From: a virus
Virus record (IMG/VR): IMGVR_UViG_3300024314_000002
Coordinates: 38,535-102,534 of that record
Length of the DNA stretch: 64,000 nucleotides
Strand: one strand, 5' to 3'
Position numbers and translations under genes: made by a program. The notes under the pieces were generated by a model. The model ran no database searches, was not told the origin of the DNA, and saw only the letters and a list, made by a program, of their open reading frames with translations. Positions 1 to 8,297 of the stretch are shown here, piece after piece (position 1 is the stretch's first letter; each line of letters starts with the position of its first letter).

Positions 1-2
1 TG

Positions 3-935
3 AATCTTAAAAGATATGAAGAATGGAAAGATACTGATTTAATCTATACTGCAACTTACTTTTTAGATGGAGTTCTTCAGGAGTTTATTCATAGAGCGAA
101 ATATATGAGAGGCTTTGAAAATGCAGTAAGATCCGCTGAAAAAGGTAGAGCATTAGGTTTAGGAGTTCTCGGATGGCATACTTATTTACAAGATAGAAAT
201 ATTCCATTCGATTCTTTGACAGCTCAATTTGAAACTAGAAAGATATTTTCTCAAATCAAAGTAGAAAGTGAAAGAGCAAGTAGAGATTTAGCTACAGAAT
301 TTGGAGAACCTCTTTGGTGTGTAGGAACTGGAATGAGAAACACACACTTAAGAGCAATTGCTCCTACTGTTTCTAATTCTAAATTAGCAGGAAATGTTTC
401 ACCAGGCATTGAACCATGGGCAGCAAATGTATTTACTGAACAAACTGCAAAAGGAACTTTTATTAGAAAGAACCCTGCACTTGAAAATATGTTAACTAAG
501 ATCAAGCAAAATAAGAAAACAGTATGGGACAAAATACTAGAAGACGGTGGTTCAGTTCAAGGCGTTGATGTATTAGGAGAATATTGGGTAAAGGAAGGAA
601 GTAGTGATGCCCCGATTAAGCAAGCCACTTATGACAAATTAACAGATCACGAAAAGGATCTTTATATTTCTGTTAAAGATGTATTTAGAACCTTTAAAGA
701 AATTAATCAAATGGAATTAGTTAAACAAGCTGGTGTAAGACAACAATATATTGATCAAGCAGTTTCATTAAATTTAGCTTTTCCTACACAGGCTGAACCT
801 AAATATATTAATCAAGTTCATTTAGAAGCTTATAAGCAGGGAATAAAAACTCTTTATTATATGAGAACAGAATCTGTATTAAGAGGAGACATCGCACAGC
901 GAGCAATGGAAGATTGTTTAGCATGTGATGGATAA
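3..935 (+). CDS. nrdA: Ribonucleotide reductase large (alpha) subunit, C-terminal part
   Basis: The reading frame is open from the window edge, so the gene begins upstream and only about 310 C-terminal residues are visible. The segment carries class I reductase features: a 'GLGVLGWHTYLQ' helix, the 'GNVSPGIEPWAANVF' loop and a C-terminal CxxC pair ('CLACDG') that in this family relays electrons from thioredoxin or glutaredoxin to the active site. The enzyme reduces ribonucleotides to deoxyribonucleotides to supply phage DNA synthesis. A strong terminator follows directly. An ATG at 105 lies inside conserved sequence and is not the true start. Confidence 0.93.
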   Translation, partial: NLKRYEEWKDTDLIYTATYFLDGVLQEFIHRAKYMRGFENAVRSAEKGRALGLGVLGWHTYLQDRNIPFDSLTAQFETRKIFSQIKVESERASRDLATEFGEPLWCVGTGMRNTHLRAIAPTVSNSKLAGNVSPGIEPWAANVFTEQTAKGTFIRKNPALENMLTKIKQNKKTVWDKILEDGGSVQGVDVLGEYWVKEGSSDAPIKQATYDKLTDHEKDLYISVKDVFRTFKEINQMELVKQAGVRQQYIDQAVSLNLAFPTQAEPKYINQVHLEAYKQGIKTLYYMRTESVLRGDIAQRAMEDCLACDG

Positions 936-985
936 GATTAGTTGTGGTTAAGTCCACTTCTTAGGACCGAGATAGTTCTCGGATC

Positions 986-1024
986 GAGGCCAGGAGTTCG
1001 CTACTTCCTGGCCTCACTTTTTTT
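986..1024 (+). terminator. Rho-independent terminator after nrdA
   Basis: A perfect 10-bp stem (GAGGCCAGGA at 986-995 with TCCTGGCCTC at 1006-1015) is followed by a T-rich run at 1018-1024. It separates nrdA from the clamp operon. Confidence 0.9.
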
Positions 1025-1025
1025 A

Positions 1026-1055
1026 CTGAAACTATTTGTGATTTTTGTGTAGAAT
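1026..1055 (+). promoter_or_regulatory. Putative promoter of the clamp-polymerase operon
   Basis: CTGAAA (1026-1031), an 18-bp spacer and TAGAAT (1050-1055) lie just after the nrdA terminator and 26 bp before the clamp start. The same box-18-box arrangement recurs at 22340, 38686, 53948 and 62092. Confidence 0.5.
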
Positions 1056-1081
1056 AATAAACAAATAAAAATTATACATTC

Positions 1082-1837
1082 ATGAAAATTTCAATCAGTA
1101 AGGTCGATTCAAACAACTTCATCGGCTTCGTTAATAGACTTAAAGTAATTGATTCTTTTGTCTATTTTAAATTAAAAGATGGTGTCGTACAGGCATCCGC
1201 TTATTTACCACAAAGAGATGCTGTTAAGCATCACAGAATGCCGATTTCTCAAGTTTTTCAAATCGAAGATGGTGAAATCTCTACAGACAAAGAATTAAAG
1301 ATTGCATTCTTTGACGCTTCTAAAATAACAGATGCATTCAAACAATTTGACTATGATGCTATTTCAGCTGAAATCGAATTCGTTGAAAACGAAGAAGATT
1401 GTGTTGCAACTACATTCAAAATATTTAATGATGAATTAGAAATTACACTTGCATGTTCAGAGCCATCTTTAGGTTATAAAGATCTAACTGATGCACAGAT
1501 TCAAGGTATCTTTAACACCGAAGCTTCTACTTTTAAATTCGATTTAGATTACACTTCACTTGCAAAGGTAAGAAACCTATTCTCTTTAGATAAAGAAGAA
1601 ACGTTCTCAATAAATGCAAACGGAAATGGTGTAAAGCTTTTAGGAAAAACCTACAACATGTTAGTAACACCAGATTATGACGGTGAATCAGGAACTAACG
1701 TTACATTATTCAAAAAATATCTTAACCTTTTAGATAAAGAAGATTACACTGCCCATGTATTAGACAATAGAGTAGTTCTTAGATCTAATGATTCAGAAAC
1801 TTTGCTAACGATTGCAACTTGCCAAACAGCAGAGTAA
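1082..1837 (+). CDS. 45: Sliding clamp (T4 gp45-like)
   Basis: This 251-aa protein is close to the size of T4 gp45 (228 aa) and has the alternating strand pattern of a two-domain PCNA-fold monomer; clamps of this family form a trimeric ring that tethers polymerase to DNA and also activates late transcription. I see no short diagnostic motif, so the call rests on length, overall pattern ('KISISKVDSNNFIGFVNRL', acidic and without cysteine clusters) and on its place 3 bp upstream of DNA polymerase, as in the T4 replication cluster. The start at 1082 has the A-rich leader typical of this genome. Confidence 0.65.
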   Translation: MKISISKVDSNNFIGFVNRLKVIDSFVYFKLKDGVVQASAYLPQRDAVKHHRMPISQVFQIEDGEISTDKELKIAFFDASKITDAFKQFDYDAISAEIEFVENEEDCVATTFKIFNDELEITLACSEPSLGYKDLTDAQIQGIFNTEASTFKFDLDYTSLAKVRNLFSLDKEETFSINANGNGVKLLGKTYNMLVTPDYDGESGTNVTLFKKYLNLLDKEDYTAHVLDNRVVLRSNDSETLLTIATCQTAE

Positions 1838-1840
1838 TTT

Positions 1841-3040
1841 ATGGATATAAACACACTAATTAACAAGCCCGAAGACGACCTTACGCGGGATGAAATGCAA
1901 ACCTTGGCGGATCACTATCAAACAATGTCCGCCAAGTTTACTGCATACGAACAGGCCGTTAAAGTAACTCTTAACTCGATCTATGGTGCATTTGGTAATA
2001 AGTGGTTTCACTTTTTTAATATAGACATTGCAGAATCTATTACACTACAAGGACAGAATGCAATTCTATATTCTGAAAAGATTCTTAATAAATATTTTCA
2101 AGAGTTTTGGCCTAAAGATACTGTGGTCCATGAACATTTCAATATTTCTATTAAGAATAAATTAGTAAGACCTTCCGTGGTTTATATTGATACAGATTCA
2201 TGTTACGTTCAGTTTGAAGAAATGTATGAATCTATTGAATGGCTAGGAGATAATAAACTACCAATTGATAAGTTTATTATGGAATTATATACGTTCAGAA
2301 TCAAAGACTATATCACGAAATGTATGGCAAAGTATGCCGAAGTTACGAACACAGACAACTTTTTATATTTCGATTTAGAAACAATTGCATATTCAGGAAT
2401 ATGGTTAGCTAAAAAGAAATATTTACAAGACATTGCATGGGAAGATAAGCTCGAAGTAGACGATAGATACCCTTCTCTTAAGAAGATTAAGACGATTGGA
2501 TTTGATACTATTCAATCTTCTACTCCTACATTAGCAAGAAAGCATTTGACTGAAGCTCTTAAATTGATTTTATCTGAAAAGCCAACTGCAGAGATGTTAA
2601 GTAGATTAGTTTCTTTTTTGAAAACGGCAAAGAAAGAGTTTAAGATGTCTAATGTTGATGAAATAGCTTTCAATAAAAGAACTAATAATATTGAAAAATA
2701 CATTGTAGATGATACGATAGAATTTCAATATGGTTTAAAATGTCCTCCGAACGTCAAGGCAGCAGGATTCTATAACTTCTTAATGAATCAGAATCCAAAA
2801 TATAAAAACAAGTATAAAATGATTGGTAATGGCGAAAAGCTAAAATTATATCATTGTAAACATAATGTATGTGAAATGTATGCATATCAACCAGGTGCCC
2901 ATCCTTATGAAATTGCACCACAGGTAGATTATGAAACACAATTTGAAAAATCTGTAATAGATCCTATCAATAGAGTATTATCTTCAGTAGGTCTTCAGAG
3001 ACTAAACAGAAATCTAATATATTCATCTTCATTATTCTAA
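1841..3040 (+). CDS. 43: DNA polymerase family B, C-terminal half of a split enzyme (gp43B-like)
   Basis: Residues about 41-53 contain polymerase motif B ('KVTLNSIYGAFGN') and residues about 116-121 contain motif C ('YIDTDS') with the catalytic aspartates. The rest matches the palm/thumb part in length. The 3'-5' exonuclease domain and motif A (SLYPS) are absent, and only 3 bp separate the start from the upstream clamp gene, so this is a separate gene for the C-terminal half, not a cut at the window edge. The N-terminal half must be encoded elsewhere in the genome. Split gp43 genes are known in some T4-like phages. The C-terminus ends in 'SSSLF', which could be a clamp-binding tail. Confidence 0.92.
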   Translation: MDINTLINKPEDDLTRDEMQTLADHYQTMSAKFTAYEQAVKVTLNSIYGAFGNKWFHFFNIDIAESITLQGQNAILYSEKILNKYFQEFWPKDTVVHEHFNISIKNKLVRPSVVYIDTDSCYVQFEEMYESIEWLGDNKLPIDKFIMELYTFRIKDYITKCMAKYAEVTNTDNFLYFDLETIAYSGIWLAKKKYLQDIAWEDKLEVDDRYPSLKKIKTIGFDTIQSSTPTLARKHLTEALKLILSEKPTAEMLSRLVSFLKTAKKEFKMSNVDEIAFNKRTNNIEKYIVDDTIEFQYGLKCPPNVKAAGFYNFLMNQNPKYKNKYKMIGNGEKLKLYHCKHNVCEMYAYQPGAHPYEIAPQVDYETQFEKSVIDPINRVLSSVGLQRLNRNLIYSSSLF

Positions 3041-3051
3041 AAATAAACAAA

Positions 3052-3228
3052 ATGGATTTTAAAAGTAAAATAATAGAATTGGTTGAACAAACCCCTAATA
3101 ATTATGAATTAGGAGATAAGGTAAGAAAAATGATTTGGCCTTTAATTTTTAAAGAAAAAACAATTTCAAATGATCCTAAACAAATTAGTATCTTTGACGA
3201 AATAGAAGAAAGAAAAAACAATGCTTGA
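3052..3228 (+). CDS. Small hypothetical protein (58 aa)
   Basis: An ATG follows an A-rich leader (AAATAAACAAA) 11 bp after the polymerase stop. The 58-aa product begins 'MDFKSKIIELVEQ' and is charged and helical. Its last 8 bp overlap the next start. No family recognised; it sits in the polymerase-UvsX operon. Confidence 0.6.
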   Translation: MDFKSKIIELVEQTPNNYELGDKVRKMIWPLIFKEKTISNDPKQISIFDEIEERKNNA

Positions 3229-3409
3229 TCCAAATAATCTTACGGAAGAACAGAATGTATTTGTTGCAAAATACAAAACACTCTATAATAGGCTAGTTTC
3301 TCTTCAAGAAAAAATGGATTCTATGAAAAAGGAATCCGATGTTCTTATTAAAGAACTCGAAACACTAAGAAAACAAGAAAAAAACATATTTAAAAATGGC
3401 AAAAAATAA
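3221..3409 (+). CDS. Small coiled-coil protein (62 aa)
   Basis: This 62-aa product has a heptad-like helix from about residue 18 to 55 ('LVSLQEKMDSMKKESDVLI') and a lysine-rich end. It overlaps both neighbours and lies directly before uvsX, so it is translated with the recombination genes. It is in the size range of small recombination mediators, but no motif supports a function. Confidence 0.6.
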   Translation: MLDPNNLTEEQNVFVAKYKTLYNRLVSLQEKMDSMKKESDVLIKELETLRKQEKNIFKNGKK

Positions 3410-4505
3410 AGACTTTACATTCGACGATTTAAATAAGCAATTAGCTGATTTAAATCCATTAGGATCTATCATGGAAACTTCAAACTTTTCAAAGGTAACA
3501 GATTGGATTCACACAGGAAATTATCATTTGAACGCATGTGTATCAGGTTCATTATTTAAAGGATGGCCAAACAATAGATCATCATCTATCGCTGGTCCTT
3601 CAGGAACAGGTAAAACATTCTTAATGTTAAACACAGTTAGAGAAGCTATTGATAAAGGATATAGTGTAATTTATTATGATTCTGAAGCAGCCGTTGATAA
3701 GGAACAAATGGAAAAGTTTGGAATTGATACTTCCAAAGTAAATTACCAACCTACAAATACAGTTCAAGATTTTAGAACTTCTGTAACTACAATTACTAAG
3801 AAAATGCAAGATGCTAAAAGAGCAGGTGGTGAAGTTCCTAAAGTAATGATTATTTTAGATTCAGCCGGTAACTTAGCGACTGCGAAAGAAATAGCAGATG
3901 CAGCAAGTGGTTCTGACAAATCAGATATGACTAGATCTAAGGTTTTAAAATCTATCTTTAGAATTATAATGACTCCATTAGCAGATCTTAAAATACCTTT
4001 CTTATTTACAAACCATACATACCAATCTCAATCCTTTATTCCAATGCAAATCGCAGGTGGTGGAACAGGACCACAGTATGCAGCATCAATTGTACTGATG
4101 TTAAACAAGGCTCAATTAAAGGACGGAGCTGAAAAAGTAGGTATTATAGTTACGGCTAAACCTGATAAAAATAGATTTGCAAAGCCACATCCTATTAAGT
4201 TTCACTTAAACTTTACAGAAGGTATGAATCCTTATGTTGGATTAGAACAATATGCTACATGGGATATTTGTGGAATTACTAGAGGAAATATTGTAAAAGG
4301 AGAAAAGATTCCAAAGGCAACAGCAAGAACATGGATATGTAAACACCTAGATCATACTGTTGCGAATAAAGATTTCTTTTCTGAAATGGTATTTACACAA
4401 ACCGTACTAGAGCAAATCGAATCGCACATTCAACCTTTGTTTAATTACAACACTGAAATTTCTGAAATTGACGTAGAAGAAATGTTAGAAGATAGTGAAG
4501 CATAA
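3396..4505 (+). CDS. uvsX: UvsX, RecA-like recombinase
   Basis: This 369-aa protein has a P-loop at residues 67-74 (GPSGTGKT), a Walker B strand near residue 150 ('VMIILDSAGN') and the RecA-core order of T4 UvsX (391 aa). UvsX coats single-stranded DNA and catalyses strand exchange, which primes recombination-dependent replication in T4-like phages. 'NHTYQSQSFIPMQIAGGG' resembles the DNA-binding loop region. It overlaps the next gene by one base (TAATG), showing tight translational coupling. Confidence 0.93.
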   Translation: MAKNKDFTFDDLNKQLADLNPLGSIMETSNFSKVTDWIHTGNYHLNACVSGSLFKGWPNNRSSSIAGPSGTGKTFLMLNTVREAIDKGYSVIYYDSEAAVDKEQMEKFGIDTSKVNYQPTNTVQDFRTSVTTITKKMQDAKRAGGEVPKVMIILDSAGNLATAKEIADAASGSDKSDMTRSKVLKSIFRIIMTPLADLKIPFLFTNHTYQSQSFIPMQIAGGGTGPQYAASIVLMLNKAQLKDGAEKVGIIVTAKPDKNRFAKPHPIKFHLNFTEGMNPYVGLEQYATWDICGITRGNIVKGEKIPKATARTWICKHLDHTVANKDFFSEMVFTQTVLEQIESHIQPLFNYNTEISEIDVEEMLEDSEA

Positions 4506-4816
4506 TGAAGTTGAACATAAACAAGATAAACGAAGATAAGCTTCCAATTAAATATATTCTAGGAATACAAGAAGAATTAGAATCTTTTCCCGATGCATTT
4601 GACATTATGCATATATTTATAACTAGAGCAGTGAGACAGCCTGACAGACAAAAGGCGTCTTTCACCAAACATGCTCTCAATAAATATTTCGCAAAGGGGA
4701 AAAATGAAAATGTAGAATCCGGATTAAATGAAGCAATTGGTATGGGACTAATAGAACAAACCAATTCGAACGAAGGTAAAGAAGCTTATAAAATATTAAT
4801 TAACCCATTCCTATGA
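4505..4816 (+). CDS. Hypothetical protein (103 aa) between uvsX and an oxygenase
   Basis: The start shares a base with the uvsX stop. The 103-aa product is helical with a basic middle ('TRAVRQPDRQKASFTKHAL') and a C-terminal segment that could form a small winged-helix fold. No family recognised. Its position within the recombination operon suggests a DNA-related role, by inference only. Confidence 0.6.
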   Translation: MKLNINKINEDKLPIKYILGIQEELESFPDAFDIMHIFITRAVRQPDRQKASFTKHALNKYFAKGKNENVESGLNEAIGMGLIEQTNSNEGKEAYKILINPFL

Positions 4817-5406
4817 TAACAATTAGAGACAACTTTATTAAAGATGAAAAACTCCTCAGAGATATTGCAAATGATAACACATTTTTTGCAGATCCAGGTG
4901 TTTATTACTGGTGGAAAGGATGGTTCAACGAAGAACCAGGCCATGAACCTACAGTAAAACAAAGGCTTATATCAGCTATTTGGGCAAATGATTGCCCAAT
5001 ATCTGAAGTATGGGATATAGCAGGATTTGAATATTGGACAGGTATTCAGTCTGCTAATCCTACATTAGGACATAAGGACAATTTAGGATTTCATTTTGAT
5101 AAAGATGAATCTTGGTTCAAGAAAACCAACGGAGAAGAAATAGTAAGACCTGTAATAGGCACTGTATATTATCCGCCACAGCCTGAGTTTGAAGGAGGAG
5201 AATTAATAGTTCATACTGCAGGAAAGGATAAAGCGCCTGATGTAATTCAAACCCGACCTAATAGATTAATTATATTTAGAGCAGGTGATGATGTCCATGC
5301 AGTCGATACGGTTACTAAGGGAACTAGAAAGGCAATTGCAATTAATTTATGGTCAGATGTACCTTTTGCAAAAACAAATGGTGATTTAGTGGTAGAACAA
5401 GTATAA
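4813..5406 (+). CDS. 2-oxoglutarate/Fe(II)-dependent dioxygenase (prolyl-4-hydroxylase-like)
   Basis: The double-stranded beta-helix signature is visible: H94-x-D96 ('HFDKD'), distal H162 ('DDVHAV') and R172 ('TKGTRK'), which bind iron and 2-oxoglutarate. The 'YYPPQPEFEGGELIVH' strand is typical of P4H-type enzymes. The substrate is not predictable; enzymes of this family hydroxylate protein side chains, nucleobases or small molecules. It lies between uvsX and the helicase, overlapping the previous gene by 4 bp. A second member with the same signature lies at 56867. Confidence 0.85.
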   Translation: MITIRDNFIKDEKLLRDIANDNTFFADPGVYYWWKGWFNEEPGHEPTVKQRLISAIWANDCPISEVWDIAGFEYWTGIQSANPTLGHKDNLGFHFDKDESWFKKTNGEEIVRPVIGTVYYPPQPEFEGGELIVHTAGKDKAPDVIQTRPNRLIIFRAGDDVHAVDTVTKGTRKAIAINLWSDVPFAKTNGDLVVEQV

Positions 5407-5416
5407 AAACTATAAT

Positions 5417-6730
5417 ATGAAATTTGGACCTGATTTTGAAAAAATATTCTTTAAATTATCTTTACAGAAACCCAAGTATCTAGGAAATATTAAACGAGGA
5501 TTCTACACCTCAGAAGATATTGACTTAATACACTTCCTTGCTACTAAGTTCTATGATAAGTTTCATGAAACTCCTTCTAACGAGCAAATGAAACTGCTTA
5601 TTAAGAATGATAAGATTTCAGGAAAGGTTGAAGAGTCTATTATAGATATTGTATATAATGTAGACCTTGACCAATATGACGAAGAATGGTTAACTTCTAC
5701 AGCCGAAGCATGGATTAAATGGCGTAACTTTGATAATACTCTTATAGATACTATCGAGTATATTAAAACAACTGAAGTAACACCGGATAATGCAGACTCG
5801 ATCATCTCTAAGGTTAAAACTTTAATTAATGATAGAAACTCTATCGTATTTAACTCTGACCTAGGATTAGACTTCTTTAAACCAGAGGATCACTCTTTCG
5901 AAGATGCCGTTAAAGTATCTACAGGATATAACTTTTTAGATCGAGCCTTAAATGGTGGTTATGATAAAGATGGTTCTTTAGTTGTTTATGTAGGTGAACA
6001 GAATATCGGTAAATCAATTTACCTTGCTAACGATGCCGCTAATTTTGTAAAGATGGGAACAAACACTGCGGTAATCACTGCAGAAATGTCAGCTATTAAA
6101 TTTATGAAAAGAATCGGTTCTAATTTACTAAGCATAAATATTTCAGACTACGAAGAAAAATCTAAAAATTCTGATTTGATCAAAAGAAAATTAGAAACAG
6201 TAGGAGACGGCTTTACTCCCCCTGGTCAATTATTTGTAAAACAATTTCCAACATCACAGGCGACTGTTCCAGATATTGAAGCATACTTAAAGCAAATTGA
6301 AGAAGAAAGAAAAATAAAACTAGGTGCAGTAGTTATTGACTATATTAATATTCTTTCTAATTTTAGAAATCCTAATTCTGAAAACACATATCTTAAGATC
6401 AAGCAGATTGCAGAAGATCTTAGAGCAATGGGTGTAAGAAACGGATGGCTAATTGTAACAGCAACACAGATTACAAGAAACGGTTATAATTCAAGCGATA
6501 TCACAATGACAGATGTTGCAGAATCAGCAGGTCTATCACATACTGCAGATATTATGCTTGGTATTATACAAGACGATATGATGAGAGCTAGTTATGAATA
6601 CTGGCTTAAAATATTGAAAATACGAGACGGTGAAGGTAGAGGATCTAAATGTAAATTAGGAATTAACTATAATTACATGAGACTTACAGAGACCGATGAA
6701 GTTACTAATTCTAACATACACAGCTTATAA
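5417..6730 (+). CDS. 41: Replicative DNA helicase (T4 gp41 / DnaB family)
   Basis: The 437-aa protein has a P-loop at residues 193-200 (GEQNIGKS), a Walker B strand 'AVVIDYINIL' near residue 310, and the 'TATQITRNG' and 'DVAESAGLSHTADIMLGI' blocks of DnaB-type hexameric helicases. The N-terminal 150 residues form the helical DnaB-N-like part. It would unwind the fork 5'-3' and recruit primase; no primase gene was seen in this window. Its length is near that of T4 gp41 (475 aa). Confidence 0.92.
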   Translation: MKFGPDFEKIFFKLSLQKPKYLGNIKRGFYTSEDIDLIHFLATKFYDKFHETPSNEQMKLLIKNDKISGKVEESIIDIVYNVDLDQYDEEWLTSTAEAWIKWRNFDNTLIDTIEYIKTTEVTPDNADSIISKVKTLINDRNSIVFNSDLGLDFFKPEDHSFEDAVKVSTGYNFLDRALNGGYDKDGSLVVYVGEQNIGKSIYLANDAANFVKMGTNTAVITAEMSAIKFMKRIGSNLLSINISDYEEKSKNSDLIKRKLETVGDGFTPPGQLFVKQFPTSQATVPDIEAYLKQIEEERKIKLGAVVIDYINILSNFRNPNSENTYLKIKQIAEDLRAMGVRNGWLIVTATQITRNGYNSSDITMTDVAESAGLSHTADIMLGIIQDDMMRASYEYWLKILKIRDGEGRGSKCKLGINYNYMRLTETDEVTNSNIHSL

Positions 6731-6732
6731 TT

Positions 6733-7179
6733 ATGAGAACAAAAAGAGATAAAATATTTGACAACACTTTCGAAGACGGCGGAGACTTTGAACTAAATGG
6801 AACTATTTCATTTAACCTTAATCCACAATACACGGATAACAGAGACGAAGAAGATAAAATAGAAAGTGAACAAATCAGAAATAAGATTCATGAATTAATA
6901 GAGGCTTCAAGATTTAAGAAGTTTAATGAGGTAGATGAATTTCAGCAGATAACTAAATTAAGAAAATTAGACATAAATGAAGTGTATGGGTTTATGTATG
7001 ACGAACTAAGCACAAAGTTTTCTATAATAGATTTATTTTCAGAACTATGCGATTACTTTAATATCAATCCAACTAAATTTTATTCTTCACTAAGTAACAA
7101 ATATAAGGAAGCCCTTATTCAAGAACTTGACAAGAAAACAAACGTCTTAAAAAGAAAGAACATAAATAAACTTTTCTAA
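6733..7179 (+). CDS. Candidate late-transcription coactivator (gp33-like) or hypothetical protein
   Basis: This 148-aa acidic protein lies between helicase and gp47. The segment 'FMYDELSTKFSIIDLFSEL' followed by 'NPTKFYSSL' has the spacing of the T4 gp33 middle region as I recall it, and it ends in a hydrophobic tail 'NINKLF', like the clamp-binding tail of gp33. gp33 bridges RNA polymerase, gp55 and the sliding clamp. The similarity is weak and judged by eye, so the name is an inference; a plain hypothetical protein is the alternative. Confidence 0.35.
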   Translation: MRTKRDKIFDNTFEDGGDFELNGTISFNLNPQYTDNRDEEDKIESEQIRNKIHELIEASRFKKFNEVDEFQQITKLRKLDINEVYGFMYDELSTKFSIIDLFSELCDYFNINPTKFYSSLSNKYKEALIQELDKKTNVLKRKNINKLF

Positions 7180-7181
7180 AA

Positions 7182-8297
7182 ATGATAGAGCCAAAGGTAT
7201 TAGAGAAACCAGTAAATAGAATCTGGATTCTCGGAGATATGCACCTTGGAGTTCGTTCTAATTCTCTGGAATGGTTACAGACACAGAAAGATTTTTACGA
7301 AAACCAATTTATTCCAACACTAAAAAGAGATGTCAAAGAAGGCGACATTTTAGTTCAGGTTGGAGACGCATTCGATAATAGACAAAGTATAAACTTAAGA
7401 GTTCTGCACTATGCAGTAGATCTTTTTGAAAGATTAGGTGAAATTTTGCCAGTTCATGTTATATGCGGTAACCATGATATATGGGCTAAAAAATCCAATG
7501 ATGTAAGTTCAATAGATTCTTTAAAGTGGATTCCTAACGTTGCAGTATATAAGGAACCTAGGGAATTTAAATGGGGAGGAAAGAAAGTTCTCTTAATGCC
7601 ATGGAGAAGAGATTCCACACATGAAGCAGAAACACTTGCACAATTTCCAAATTCAGATATTGTATTTTGCCATTCTGAAGTTTCAGGAGTTTCTTTAAAT
7701 TCTAAAGTTAAAAACCACCATGGAACAGATACTATTTCTTATAAAAACTATGATGCAGTTTATTCAGGACATATTCATTATAGACAAACTAAAGGAAAGT
7801 TAAGATTAGTAGGAACTCCTTACGAATTAACAAGATCTGATTCGGGTAACACTAAGGGCTTTGATATGGTTGATCTAGGAACCATGGAAGAAACCTTTTA
7901 CGAAAATACTATATCACCTAAGTTCGTAAAGTTTTATCTTACAGGTCTTTACAATGTTTCTCTTGGTGAATTTAAAGATAAGATTAGAAATAATTATGTA
8001 GATTTATATGTTCCTTCTAATATTGCAACAACAAGTGCACTGTCAAGATTAATAAACAAAATACAAAAAATAGGTAGAAGAATAGAACCAAACATATATG
8101 AATTAGATTCTTTCTTAGATAAGGACTTATATGATATGGATGAAATAGAAGATCTCTATAAGAACTATAACATTCTACACCTATGTAATACGTTCGTTGA
8201 TGGTCTTCCACATGATGACGAAACTAGAGAAAGAGTTAAGACTAGTTTAAAAAACTTGCATGATAAATGTGCATATAATTACGATAACGAAGCATGA
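7182..8297 (+). CDS. 47: Recombination endonuclease subunit gp47 (SbcD/Mre11 family)
   Basis: Calcineurin-like metallophosphoesterase motifs appear in order: 'GDMHLG', 'VGDAFDNR', 'CGNHDIW', 'CHSEVSG' and 'SGHIHYRQ'. All metal ligands of Mre11-type nucleases are present. The 371-aa length fits T4 gp47 (339 aa). With gp46 it forms the Mre11-Rad50-type complex that resects DNA ends for recombination and degrades host DNA. It overlaps gp46 by 4 bp. Confidence 0.93.
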   Translation: MIEPKVLEKPVNRIWILGDMHLGVRSNSLEWLQTQKDFYENQFIPTLKRDVKEGDILVQVGDAFDNRQSINLRVLHYAVDLFERLGEILPVHVICGNHDIWAKKSNDVSSIDSLKWIPNVAVYKEPREFKWGGKKVLLMPWRRDSTHEAETLAQFPNSDIVFCHSEVSGVSLNSKVKNHHGTDTISYKNYDAVYSGHIHYRQTKGKLRLVGTPYELTRSDSGNTKGFDMVDLGTMEETFYENTISPKFVKFYLTGLYNVSLGEFKDKIRNNYVDLYVPSNIATTSALSRLINKIQKIGRRIEPNIYELDSFLDKDLYDMDEIEDLYKNYNILHLCNTFVDGLPHDDETRERVKTSLKNLHDKCAYNYDNEA

